NCBI GenBank assembly: GCA_026770025.1
Contig: JAMXDE010000003.1
Span: 682,001 to 746,000, forward strand
DNA from: Craspedostauros australis
Taxonomy: Eukaryota; Bacillariophyta; Bacillariophyceae; Mastogloiales; Achnanthaceae
DNA length: 64,000 nt
Reading direction: 5' to 3'
Shown: piece after piece, positions 1-12,207 of the stretch
How positions within the stretch are numbered: position 1 is the stretch's first letter
How the letters are laid out: each line of letters starts with the position of its first letter
Program-made: the position numbers and the translations under genes
Notes under the pieces: model-generated
What the model was told of the DNA's origin: nothing
Databases searched by the model: none
Seen by the model: only the letters and a program-made list of their open reading frames with translations

Positions 1-3000
1 ATCTCACCGTCGATTCTCACGACGATCAGCACCACCGCCGCACTATGCAGACCACAGGCACGCTCAAGAACGTCGTTCTCCTCATTCGCTTCGCCGATCA
101 TGTCAACCGTGAGTTGCCAACAGCAGCGGGCATCTCGGAGCTCATGAACGCTGGAAAGGGTCAGTTCACGAACATCGTGCCCACCGGTTCAGTCAAGCAT
201 CACTACCTGGAGTACTCGTACGACAAGCTCAACATCGAGTCGACCGTGTTCGACTGGGTGACTGTGTCGCGAACGGAACTCTTCGTGGCCAACGGATCGT
301 CTGGTATCAACACCAGACTCCACGATGTCATCCGAGAGGCGTTGGGTGTGATCCAAACCCGCGATAACGTCAACTTCGGCAGCTTCGACGATGACAGCGA
401 TGGTTTCATCGATGGATTCACCGTCTTCCATTCCAGCTATTCCGCGGAGACCGGCCAAGTCGATCCCAACGGTTTGGAGTTCCCAGACCGAATCTGGTCC
501 CATCGTTGGAATCTCAACCAAGCCTGGGTGAGCTCCGACAACACAAGGGTGTCAGCCTACAACGTCAACCCTGCCCTTTGGAGCGTATCTGGCAGTGAGA
601 TCGGCCGCGTGGGCGTGGTGGCCCACGAACTCGGACATGTAAGTGATTGGAGCGCGCAAAAGACGAAGGCAACGATCGTGTTGAGAGGCATAGCTGGTTG
701 CATCTGATGACAACTCGTCGCGGTCGTTTCGATGCTAATGCGCTTTCATGCAACGATTTCTTACCCCGAAAGGGTGATTGCCCCAATCATCCATGTGTAT
801 GGTAATCGAGTGTATTCCTCACGCCGTCCCTTGCTACATCGGAACCGTAACATATCGCTTGACTTCGAATGCTGCCTACCACAATCCAACAACATCTCGC
901 ATTCAACTATCTCCTTCGCTCCGTTATCATACTCGCACAGTTCATTGGACTTCCTGATCTGTACGACCCGGAACCCGCGGATGCACCCCCGGAAGACCGT
1001 GGAAGAGGAATCGGCATCTTTGGTCTTATGGCTGATGCTTGGGGAATCGACGGGTCTCAACGCTTCCCTCCCCACATGTCAGCATGGAGCAAGGTCCAGA
1101 TGGGATGGGTGGACGCAATGAGGCCAATGGAAGGAATCAACTCCGTCGCCGCCACCCAAATCAAGACCAACCAGCCTCAGGTGTACAAGATCGGGGACGG
1201 TGAAGGTGGCTACCCACAGGGAGAGTGAGTACACGCTGCGCACAAAACACAGAAGACACAGAAAGCAAACAAGAGCCCGCAGAGCATCTTTCATAACCAT
1301 CATCGCAGCCGGTCAAGATGATGATGATGATGATGATGATGATCACGATCATGACGATGGTGTCGATTGCTCGGTGGCAGTTGGCCATCACCCCTCGATC
1401 CTCAATCTCATGTGCGCGCAGACTGATCTCACCAACTGCCTCTCCTTCAATGTCCATTCTCACACTCATCCTCGCTTCGCTTGTTCAATTCACGTTGTAC
1501 CCTCTGCCTGCGCACAAATTCACGCACATGGACACAGATACCTGCTCATTGAGAATCGACAGCCCACCGGCACCGATAAGCTGCTGCCACAGGGAGGCAT
1601 CTACATTTGGCATATCGATGATCAGGCCAGCTTCACGAAGCAGGGATACCCCGGACAGAGCGGATGGCCAGCCAACGGAAACCACTACCGAGTCGCACTC
1701 CTCCCCGCCGATGGCAGATACGACCTCGAGCAGAACAGGAATGGAGGCGATTCCACCGATCCTTTCCATGCAGGTGGAGTGGCACAGTTGGGTCCATCTC
1801 AAGGCAACGCATTGACCGGCCCGTTCCCCAACACTGACCGGTACCAAGGTGGCAACGTCGCACGCACAGGCAACGTCATTTCCAACATCAGCGCGTCTGG
1901 CACGACCATGACGTTCCGATGCACTGGCCCGGGATGTCAGGCGGCTGCAACTCAGCCAACCAGTTCACCAACGAAGGCGCCAACCAGTGCACCCACCAGC
2001 AATCCAACGATGAAACCAACCCCGAGCAATGAAAATGATGGGACCGGAAACGGCGAGTGCAACAGCAACGAATCGCAGTTCGACCTGCGACTGGTCACAG
2101 ACAACTTCGGTGACGAGACCTCGTGGCAGATCATCAACGACGATGGCACAATTGTGAAGACAGGATCAGGATACGAGAACAACAAGGTCAATCTCATCAA
2201 GGAATGCATCCCCAAGAACGATTGCTACACGTTCGTCATCAACGATACTTGGGGAGATGGCATTTGCTGCGGACAGGGCATTGGCAGCTACACAGTTTCT
2301 CTCGACGGCACGTTTGTTGCAGTTGGCGGGGAATTTGGATTGACTGACTCATCCGGGCAGTTTGGAGCTGCATGTGGCGCCCCAGGCCCATCTCCAACCA
2401 GTTCACCCACGAAAGCGCCGACCGGGGCGCCCACAAAGCAACCGAGCAGACCACCGACCAAGTCGCCCACGCTGGCGCCAACGAAGGCACCAGTGGATGA
2501 CGGCAATCCTAATGGATGCAGCTCCAGTCAACAGACTGTCCGCATCGAGCTCAGCACCGACAATTTCGGCGACGAGACGTCCTGGAAGATCCTCGACAAC
2601 AACGACGCGGAGCTGCACACGAACACACAGGCCTATCCAAACAACAGCAATGGGATTGTTGAAACGAGATGCATCCCGAAGGATGGGTGCTTCTCATTCC
2701 AAATCAATGACAGCTTCGGCGATGGCATGTGCTGTGGAGAAGGCAGCGGCAGCTACCGTGTGACGGTGGATGGCAGCCAGGTTGCCGCCGGCGGCGAGTT
2801 CACTTCGCAGGACAGCACCGTCTTTGGAAACCAATGCAACGAACCAACACCGCCACCCACGGAGGGGGATAACAACGCCAACTCCTGCGGCAATAATCAG
2901 GCCGAGCTCCGCGTCGTGATGCAAACGGACAACTTCGGCGACGAGACGTCTTGGTCTCTGGCCCGCAACAGTGACGGCACCACAATCCAGATTGGTGGGC

Positions 3001-3359
3001 CATACCCCAACAACTCCCCAGTCGAAGAGAAGCGCTGCGTTCCAGCCAATGTATGCTACAAGTTCACAATGATGGATTCCTTCGGCGATGGCATGTGCTG
3101 CAACGAAGGACAAGGCAGCTACGAGGTGTTCTGGGATAGCGTGAGCATGAACAAGGGCGGTGACTTTGGTGAGGATGAGAGCTTCTTGCTTGGCAACTGC
3201 AACGCTGGCCGCCGTCGTGTGGCTGGCACAGATGAGGCAGCAGCAGCAGTTCGCACTGCAGACAGTGCAAGGCACGTGCGTCTCGGCAGAAATGACCGTC
3301 CAGCAGGCCAAGGCACGGATGGCCGCAGCCATCGCCGCCGCCATCACCGCCAAGTTTAA
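1..3359 (+). CDS. M6-family metalloprotease with PT-rich linkers and three Cys-rich repeats (5' partial)
   Basis: Exons <1-638, 941-1224 and 1538-3359 join with continuous phase. The first splice turns HELGH into [14 protein letters not shown], which is the zinc-binding HExxH region of M6 (immune-inhibitor-A type) peptidases. The second restores EYLLIENRQ, another M6 signature. The frame is open to the left edge, so the signal peptide and propeptide lie outside the window. After the catalytic domain come [10 protein letters not shown]-type linkers, likely extracellular spacers, and three repeats of about 100 aa (about 2056-2380, 2515-2845, 2885-3205). Each repeat has a DNFGDETSW start and a GDGMCC core. 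A secreted or cell-surface protease is expected. The last ~55 codons (after 3200) are Arg-rich and look unlike the rest; a different reading frame is also open there, so the true C-terminus is uncertain. Confidence 0.85.
1317..1343 (+). repeat. (GAT)9 microsatellite in intron 2 of the M6 gene
   Basis: Nine uninterrupted GAT units lie in the intron 1225-1537. This tract gives the spurious Asp-rich or Met-rich stretch seen if the intron is translated. Confidence 0.9.
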
Positions 3360-4127
3360 ATCTGCTGCCAATGACCATCGGCCATTCCCACTGAGAGTCG
3401 TGGAACCTACCCTCAAGAGTTCTGCATTAAGCATAACATCAGGATATCTAACATCATTAGCTTCGAAGTAGCTACATCAAGTACGGGAGCATCAGAAAGA
3501 TACGAGCTACGAGTAGGAAAGGGCATCGAGCCGGAACTGTGAGCGAGGCTGTTCATCGAATAGAACTACAGCGTAAACAAGGCTAGACTAAAAGTTGCGG
3601 TAAATTGTCTAATATACTTTTATATCCAAAACGACTTCATTCGTGGTCACAGCGTGACACCATGCGACACACGGGCCGAACAAAAAGGCTTTACTTTTTT
3701 GTCAAAGAGTCAATTCAGACAGAAAAAGAAGCCTCAATGACATTTGCATCCTGCTTTGCTTCCTGCTTGGTGCGGTGACGTCCCATCAGATGATACGACC
3801 ACGTCCCCTGGTACGTGGCTGAACTCAGACGCCCAAGTCCTCCTTCCTTCGTTCCTTGGCACCTTCGCAGACAGGATTCGCAAGAGCTGCAGAACAACTG
3901 AAGCGAAAGGTCCGCTCATCACATCTCTCGCCACCAGTGCCGTGCCGTGCCGTTCCGGTGGTGCTGGCCACCCCTCGTGGCTTTGTCGCCACAATTACTG
4001 TGGCTCGTAGGTAGAGACCGCGAGTAATCCAAAGATCGTCAGCAGCATTTGAGGCTTCTGATCACAAATCGAAAGATCGAACGTCCGCAAGTTGGAAGGA
4101 CGACAACAACATTAATACAATAGGAGA
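3360..4127. other. Intergenic region between M6 protease and LRR gene
   Basis: About 770 nt holding the 3' end of the M6 gene and the 5' flank of the LRR gene. Short ORFs on both strands are present, but none has recognisable content and they contradict each other. An A/T-rich patch (about 3590-3720) may hold the 3' processing region of the protease gene. Confidence 0.5.
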
Positions 4128-7100
4128 ATGGCGCACTTGGTCGATCCTTCCTCTGGTGATGGCGATTGCCAAAGCATCCCTGGGGAAGAGCTGGATCATA
4201 ATGGAAACGAGGCCGTCGTTGGATCCAACGCTGACAAAATAGCAGGTCAAGGTGACGCAACAGCAGTCTCGCATGTTTCTTCGACATCTCATCATGCCAC
4301 TGCGAGCGATCTCGCGACCGCTGATACCAGCGACGCGAACTTTCGCTCGGACTCCACTTCGCTTGGACCAGCAACGCGTGATGGGAAGCTGCCACAAAGA
4401 CACATAGGTCCCTCCGTCCATGCCTCCGAGAAGACCACGAAAACGCTAACACCCGCTGGGGCTGGTGCGACGAGCAGCTACGGGCTTGCACAGAGCGGAA
4501 GCAAAGTTCCACCCACGAGGGCTACGATGAATGCCGTGTCTGCCATTGCCCCTGATGCCGATGCCGACGCTGATAAGCAGAAACATGCAATCAACAGTCC
4601 AGATGCGAAGAAACGAAAGGACTCATCCAAGACGCGGGCAGGAATCGATGCTGACATCACCAATGGCACTCAACCCATCCGTCCCCAAAAAGGAAAGGTC
4701 AATGAGCACGGCAACGACAACAGTGGTCAATCGACATCGCCACCTCTCGCGACTCCTAGTGCTCAAGATATCGCAGAGCGAGACGACGATGTTTCATTCG
4801 ACGCTGAGATTCACGACGAGAGACTCGTGGAGGAGACATCGCCAAGTGGCACCCATCTCACTCAACGCCGTGGCAGCACCGGCCATGCTGCAGCGCAGTC
4901 ACAAGCAGCTCTAGGTGCCTATGGCATGGATGTTATCCCATCGAACGCGATGGACAACGGCAATGCAGAAATCGCCATCATTGATGCCGACATCGAGGGC
5001 GGCCATGGCACGCTTACATCCGCACAAGTGCCCATCGCGGCTGACCTTGCCCCGGATACAGACAAGATTGTGCGTCAAGCCATCCAGCAAGATAGAGCCC
5101 GACGAAATCTTGAGCAACCGGTCCTCGTCAATTCTCAGCCCATCGACGAGGCGCAAGCAAAACGCAATGCTCGCACCATGCGCTGTGGCTTGTTGGCCCT
5201 GTGTTTGATTGTCATCGCCGTCGCCGTATCTCTTGCGGTCACACTGACGCAAACTGATGGTGATGGTGGAAAGGCAAAGGAAGTTCCCATCATCATCGTC
5301 AACAGAACGGAGGCTCCGACCATGAGTGCACAACCAACCGGCACGCCCACAGCTTCTCCTACCACGGCGCAGTCGATGTCGCCGAGCAGCCAGCCAAGTC
5401 AACAACCAACCGTGTCCGACTACGGCGTGTTGGTCGAAAGGTTGGTTGCGGCGACGAACGGGAGCATGTCAGCGTTTGATGACATGTCGAGCCCTCAGTC
5501 CCGCGCAGCGCGATGGCTGTTGGAGGATGGATTCTTCGCAATTGGCGATGCCGACAGTGACGATGGAGTTGTCATCGTTGAGTTCTTCTCCTCTGCAACA
5601 TCCCCAGGAGCAGATCGTGCAGACAATGCAGCAGCAGATGCAACTGTTGCTGGTCCTTCAAGTACTACGACGTTGGGCTCGGGCATCGATGATACCACCG
5701 CCGACAGCAGCAATTCCACCACGAACAGCACCACCGGCATCGATGGCCCTGCAATATTATCCATCGAATGGAATGAGACAACAACGAAACAAATCGTGGA
5801 GAGATATGCCTCCGCCGTATTTTACTACGCCACGGGCGGGGAAACGTGGGCGTCGCAGCTCAACTTTCTCACCAACAAATCAGTTTGTGACTGGGGAAGG
5901 GACGGCTTTACTCAGATCGATACTCCCCATGGCCCAATTGTGTCACTTGACTTCTTTGGTATACGCTGCTCACCTGGTGGTCATCCCCACACGATCAATT
6001 TTCGCTGTAAGTTGCGGGTCTTGGGTCTGGCTTCACCGTTCGTATACGATGTGCGTTGCCTGCAATCTATTCATTGAAACTGTGCTTCACTGTGCGTTGC
6101 TCATTGTGTTTGTGAAGTACTTGCGTACTTACCAACCGAATCATATCATACCGTACCGTACCATACCATGTCATACTCAACTTGGCGCACTGCAACACTT
6201 CTGAATTTCGAATCATTCCACCCACTTTGAACACGATAACAGCCTTCTACCAGGACATGCTGGTTGGCACATTACCCACGGAAATCGGTCTGCTCGAAGA
6301 GTTGATACATGTGGGATGTAAGTATGCAGCGAAAGACTGGCGCAGATCTTGGGAGAGTCGCTCCGTTGGAGCTTCGTTAGAGATTCACAACTTGTGCAAT
6401 GTTCCATGCCATCCATCTCAACTTCAACCTTCTGCTGCCCGATTTTTCTGCATTCCTCTGCCGCAATTGCGTACCGCAGTCGACTCACAGGTGTGGATCC
6501 ACGGGACCATTCCAACAGAACTCGGCAATCTTAAGAAGCTCAAGGTGCTGTGGTTATGTAAGTTCCGAAATTCGAAGACGCATTGAGTGCTTGCCTGAAG
6601 ACATGTGTGTGCTTTTCTATCCGACCTGGGACTTTGGATGTATGGTACTCGCATGCCAGTCAAAGATGCGTGCCGTCGCGCATTCAGTTTCATTGGAGCA
6701 CTGTCCTCGTGCTCGCATGTTGGACCCTCGCCTGCTCGTACGTACCGTATCCATCCAATCTCAGAATCAAATCCCAACCTCACACGACAAAGGACACACA
6801 CGCCATTTTACAAATATTTTTGCAGCGCTGGAACGACTGGAGGGAACCCTCCCCACAGAACTGGCGTCCTTGCCACTCCTCAGAGATCTAATACTCTGTA
6901 AGTTTGCGTGCAATACGACCAGCATGCTGCAAGCTTGGTTCGCGAACAAACTGACTTGGCATCTGACGCATTGATTGATCGCACGCGGAATATCCCACTT
7001 GCCACCGTTCTGGAGTCGTTGCCAACCATTCCACCCATGCTTCTCTCACATTCAAATGTTTGCATGTTTTGCCCTGTCACGGACGGAGATACCACGCATG

Positions 7101-9183
7101 CGCAGCCAACACCAAGTTATCTGGCAACGTCACATTTCATGAAGGCGACTTGGCATCGCTCGACAATCTTGAACTCGGTAAGCCATCAAAAGAGACCTCT
7201 CCCAAGAAACAGTAGCTGTTGATTCCTGGCAGGTCGAACGCGGCTTTTCGCTCGCCGATTGAAATGTTCCTCGTCGTCTCACCCGCTGCATCACCTGTTG
7301 CACCACCTGTTGCACAACATCCCATTCTCCACATGTCATAATAGACGACACGAGGTGGGAATCAACTATCCCACAAGGCATCGGATACTTGACCCAGTTG
7401 ACAGAACTATCGATGAGTAAGTCAATGTGCGCATTGCGGTAATCTTGTCGAAGGCAGAATGCGAGTTGCGCCATTCTTTGGTGTGCAAGCAGTTTTGTGA
7501 AGGCGGTGGCAGAAGCATGCCCTTTCGGGCGTCCTTCAAGCCAGGGGCACTCCCAGCCTGTCTTCTCGCGGATAGATCCATCCACTCACTGAAATATGCA
7601 TGTCCGTTTTAATCACTCCTTCTCTAACTTTCGTGGTGCCATCCAACATCGTTCGCATCACCTGAACCTCCAATTTGTATCTCTCTGGCAATCCGATTCA
7701 ACTCTCTTTGCACACAGGGAATACCGCGATGCAAGGGACCATTCCATCAGACATTGGAAGGCTGACATCTTTGAAGAAGCTGGTGCTGGGTGAGTGCCAA
7801 GTTCGCTGGAGTGGCGAGGACTGGACGCCATCCCTTGCCTCATGACGATGTGCTTTGCCTCAACCTTGTGCGTGGCACCACATGAAATGATCACAGAAAA
7901 AACTCACACTTCCTTTTGCCGTACCATGTTTCCTCCCTTTCTCACAATAACTGCGTACCAATACGAATACTCCTGCCAATCGTATGCGATGCGCTGACTG
8001 GTGCATTCTATGCAACGTACTGCTCACATGTCATCGTGACTTGTGCAATACTCTAGATGGATGTCGCGTCAAAGGTCCAATTCCCACGGAAGTTGGGAAC
8101 ATGACTTCACTGAGAGCATTGAGTTTTGGTAAGCATCGGTACAGCGTACCTCTCTACCATGAGAACTTGTCTCAGCTCGCTCGTGTTCGCCTATCAGATT
8201 TGGGAAGTTGGACCATGCGGTGCTTGCCGCAATGACACGACCCGTGCATACCTCCCATTGCGAGGCACACGAATCCAACTCACAATCTCATTCTCTCTAT
8301 GTACCTTCATCTGGCCACATCACATCCCACCCTTCCGTTGCAATCTCTCAACATCTCGTCGAGCAGAACACAGCCATTTTCTAGATGGGCCAATTCCAAG
8401 CGAGATTGGGCGGTTGGTCAAACTGACGCAATTGGACTTCGGTGAGTGCATACAATAGCGAATGGAAATGGGTTCTACTCGACCGGCTCTTCATCGTCTT
8501 CCTTGTGGGACTGATGTGTCTCACTTCTTATCTCTATCCTCGCCGTCAATCATGAACTCCCTTTGCTGAGCTACGTTACCACCCGTATCTACCCGATCCG
8601 CATCCCTCTTCCTTCACTTTCAAGCTTGCACGAATATCAATGGTGTGATACCAGATACGCTCACGCAACTCACGAAACTGAAGGACTTCGATATCAGTAA
8701 GTGATCAGTGTCGCTGTTTCATCTTGTGGTCAGCGAGTGCATGTGCACGTGTATGCGTGGAAGATTGAGTGTCTCTTCTGTTTGTTGTTTCCCCTATTGA
8801 TGATGATGTCGATGTCTCGCCATTACACAGAGTATACTGATGCAATTCCTTCCATTTCGTCATTTCCACCGGACGCTTCCGCGGGCTTTCTCTCAATTTC
8901 CTCTCCAGGCGGCGCCACGCTGAACGGAAGGATACCGCAGGCCTTCTGTTCGCAACCCTCTGACCCCTTCGGGACATTTGCGAATCTGGAAATCACCAAC
9001 TGCGATGTTGAATGGACTGGCTTCGGTGGATCCCTGATTTCCACATCAAGCATCAACTGCTCCCAGTTCGATGCATCTGATCCCACCATTGTGATGAATT
9101 GCTGCGAATGCTCTCCTGACCCCGACCATGTGGATATAGGAGTGCGAACTTGTGGCAACACTTTATCGTGCATCGAGGACTGA
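4128..9183 (+). CDS. Single-pass membrane leucine-rich-repeat protein (diatom LRR type), 11 exons
   Basis: Exons 4128-6006, 6243-6317, 6480-6557, 6826-6897, 7106-7177, 7345-7416, 7718-7789, 8057-8128, 8367-8441, 8625-8696 and 8909-9183 give a 937-aa protein; every intron is phase 1. The N-terminal ~350 aa are hydrophilic and probably cytoplasmic. A membrane segment follows (about 354-373, GLLALCLIVIAVAVSLAV), then a PT/S linker, then an LRR cap with the diatom pattern of SRAARWLLEDG, QIVERYASAVFYYATGG and a CDW..GIRC end. The LRRs read as xGTIPTELGNLxxLKxL. The C-terminal cap is Cys-rich (CSQFDAS, NCCECSPD). The fold suggests a surface receptor or adhesion protein; the ligand is unknown and no kinase domain is present. 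Exons 4-8 and 10 are exactly 72 nt, one 24-aa LRR each. Confidence 0.85.
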
Positions 9184-9359
9184 AGGCTCTTGGATCATCT
9201 GGAGAGGAGGAGATTCCGTCACCAACTATCGAGGTATGCCAGAAAATAACGAAAAATAGTACTATCACTGATTTAAGACTTCCAATTCACACCATCACAA
9301 CCCCCAACACACCTTCATCTGAGGACCGTACTGCCTTGACGTGAGCATCTCGCAGCACT

Positions 9360-10493
9360 TCACACTTGGGTGCCGGTCATGCCCATGATCATTCCGATCA
9401 TTTTCGTGTTCTTGAACCACGGGAAGATCCATTGAGTTGTGAACCATCCAATGTTGAAGACTCCGTCATCTTTGCCGAGCGCGACGAAGTACCCACTTGG
9501 AGCGACCTCGTGCTTCTTCAGCTTGGCCTGAAGATCGGCATCCGCCTCAAGACTTGCGTCTGCGGTCGCTCCGCTCTTCACCTTTGACATGGTTGCGTCC
9601 ATGTTGGCAACGATGGTGTCAAGGTTGCCCTGGATCTGGGCGAACGAACTGTACAGCAAAGCGCAGCAGTCGCCGATCGCGAACACCGTTCCACCCGCTC
9701 CCTTGACGCGGAAGTAATCATCCACCTCAATCCAGCCCTTGTCGTTCAAGAACTTCGCGTCCATGAAGGAGTTGACGGGACGAAGTCCGGTGGTGTGCAC
9801 CACTTCGGATGCATCGAGCTCCACGCCGGAGTTCTTCGTGACGAATTTGCCGTCGTCGGACTCGATGACCTTGTCGTTCACGATGACCTTGACGCCCTTG
9901 GCTTCGAGCTTTCGCTGAATCCAATCACCGACTGAATCGTCCGTCTCCGCACACAAGTGTGGCCTGCTTTGCACCAGCGTGATCTTGTTCGTCTTGCCCA
10001 GTCGCTTCTTTTGCGTGTAGGCAATCTCGCCTGCCAACTCGCAGCCGATGAGGCCGCCGCCGACGATGAGGACGGACTCGGCATTGACCAGGCGATCGCC
10101 TTCCAGCTTGAGCTGCGCCTTGCGCTCTTCCATCGATGCGGGCGCCGTGGGTCCTCGACCGCATGCCGTCCACTGGGATCCGGCGCCGGTGGCCACCATG
10201 CAGAGGTCGAACTCGATGGTTTGGCCGTCGGCCAGATCGGCGCTTGTTGGCGTGAGCTTCGTGACGATGGAATGGATGAGTCGGATGTTGTGCTTGACCG
10301 CCCATGGCCGAAGCGGTTCCAAGGCAGTGTCTCGATCATCTTCATCGAACGGCGTGCGGAATGCGAATAGCACGAGCTCGAAGTAATTCTTGGGTTCCAC
10401 AAGGATGATCTCCGTTGTCGCGTCCTTGGCTCGCAAACCCGCGGCGCACATGACGCCGGCGGCGCCGCCTCCGATGATGAGGATCTTGGTCAT
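9360..10493 (-). CDS. AIF/FSP1-like FAD-dependent pyridine-nucleotide oxidoreductase
   Basis: A single exon encodes 377 aa. The N-terminus has the FAD dinucleotide fold (ILIIGGGAAGVMCAAGL), followed at about residue 140 by the NAD(P)-binding fold (VLIVGGGLIGCELAGEI) and then a VFAIGDCC segment, typical for the second FAD contact. Order and length fit AIFM2/FSP1-like and related class-II oxidoreductases, which pass electrons from NAD(P)H to quinones. There is no clear signal peptide and no N-terminal Gly after Met, so the myristoylation known for animal FSP1 is not supported. No disulfide CxxxxC redox pair is seen. It ends close to the 3' end of the convergent LRR gene (gap about 180 nt). Substrate is inferred from family only. 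Confidence 0.88.
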   Translation of the reverse strand: MTKILIIGGGAAGVMCAAGLRAKDATTEIILVEPKNYFELVLFAFRTPFDEDDRDTALEPLRPWAVKHNIRLIHSIVTKLTPTSADLADGQTIEFDLCMVATGAGSQWTACGRGPTAPASMEERKAQLKLEGDRLVNAESVLIVGGGLIGCELAGEIAYTQKKRLGKTNKITLVQSRPHLCAETDDSVGDWIQRKLEAKGVKVIVNDKVIESDDGKFVTKNSGVELDASEVVHTTGLRPVNSFMDAKFLNDKGWIEVDDYFRVKGAGGTVFAIGDCCALLYSSFAQIQGNLDTIVANMDATMSKVKSGATADASLEADADLQAKLKKHEVAPSGYFVALGKDDGVFNIGWFTTQWIFPWFKNTKMIGMIMGMTGTQV

Positions 10494-12207
10494 GATGCTG
10501 GTGTCTTCTTTGGTTCCTTTTTATGATATTATGATATGATCGTAAAGCAGAGAAGAGGTGGATTTGTGCTGTGCTGTGTTTCGTTTCGTTTCGTTTCGAT
10601 TCGTTTTGATTCGTTTTGTTTCGTTTCGTTTCGTCTGGATGGGTCGGATCCTGTTCTGTTGTGCTGCGCGTCCAGTACGTGCGTTGGACACAGAATTCGC
10701 AAGAACAACCGTCATCGGATCTGTTCTTTCAATGAACTTCTTGGAAGATCATGTTTCGAGTCATGTATCTTTCTGAGTCACGAACCATGGATTCCGATGA
10801 CGCCATCTCGCATCATCGGCAATGATGGGACGGAGATCACCCGTCACTACCTCGCCAACAACAATTATGATTTGCCTTGACTTGGATGTGACTACTGCGG
10901 CACATGAGGGAGCATCTTGGTCGGGGCACAATCGAATGAGTGATCGTTGGTTGGTTATTTGGTGGGATGAGCGATTGCTGATGAATGGATCCGAAATAAT
11001 GTGTGCGTTGATGGAGTCTTGGTCTTGGTGCACCGAGTGGAAGCATGGCATCAGAATGGCGATTGGATGACCAGAAAGGGAGACGGAAAGCTTCTATGAA
11101 TTCTATGTATGTTTGTTAAAATACCTGAAAGACATTGGGAGGATGAAAGAAAGGTGCGAAGGATCATGTTTTGAAGGGCGCCCTCGGTATTGGTAACTTG
11201 CGTTGCGCCGATTCCGAGCGGGTTAGTGGCAACATCGAATTCAGTGGCTGCGAACGAACAGAGTTGATACCATCATCATCCCTGATCCTTTCGGCATCTT
11301 GGATGGCAACCCACTTCATTCTGTCAACGATGTTTCTTCATCTTGGATCTCTTGTGTTGTCTGTGTCCTAAGTTCTGCGCCGCTTCTGTTTCTAGGCCAC
11401 AGAGCGGAAACAATCTCTGTTGCTGGTCGTAGAGACAGACGGCATGGTCGCCCATCCGTGGCAAGCCAGTGTCGTACTCGTATTCTTGCTCCTTGATCCC
11501 CGTTCGCTTGATGTTGTCTCTCGCGAAGCAATCCAAGTGAAGACCAACAGTTATCCTCGATTCCGCTTGCGCCATGGCGTAGAAAGCCATCGTCGCAAGT
11601 ACAGGACGCGTTATTGTGCATTCCACAGCCAAAGTGATCGTGCAAGAAGTGAGTTGGGAGTCATTTCGATCCATGACTGACAAAATAGCTTCTTGACGAA
11701 CAGCCCATTCCATGACCAAGCGGACGATAATTCCTTCAGTATAAAAGTCTGTTGGGGTCACGAGATGTATCCGCCTGCTTCTCGTGGTTGGCCACAAGTT
11801 TCTTGATTCCACTTTCCCCCTCCAAACTGTCACAAGGAAGCACCCAAAAAGGCGAAAGAAGCACGGGATTGTTGTTGACGCCAACAGAGCAAGGCGAGCG
11901 ACGCGTTGGCTCTTCCCTGTATGTTGGCATCAAGGAGAAGTCAACGCTTGACGCAGTAATCATAGTTACCGCTTGAGCCGAAGAGGCGACGTCCTTCACC
12001 ACACCAATAGCCACGTGCATACTTCATCTCACATGAACGCCGCCACCAACTGAGTTGCACAACCCAACACCACAACCCCTCTCTGAGAACATCTCAGCGT
12101 CAATTGATGATTCTGCACAATCACAGGGCATCTCATTGATCATCCAACCACACCAACTGTTCTACTATTATTAGCAGCCACCAGAAAAGGCTGCAACCTA
12201 TCATACC
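10494..12207. other. Intergenic region with simple repeat and an unassigned ORF
   Basis: This divergent intergenic stretch holds a TTCGT/TTTCG-type simple repeat (about 10573-10632) and a TATAAAAG sequence near 11740 that could serve the downstream + gene. A 186-codon minus-strand ORF (11324-11884) is open but matches no family I know and lacks a convincing context. I do not call it a gene. Confidence 0.45.
10573..10632 (+). repeat. Degenerate TTTCG/TTCGT simple repeat
   Basis: About 60 nt of tandem five-base units with some T/G drift, directly upstream of the minus-strand flavoprotein start. Confidence 0.8.

Noticed and set aside
11324-11884. 186-codon minus-strand ORF
   Set aside because: Open and moderately protein-like, but without a family match, splice partner or matching neighbour; left as unassigned.
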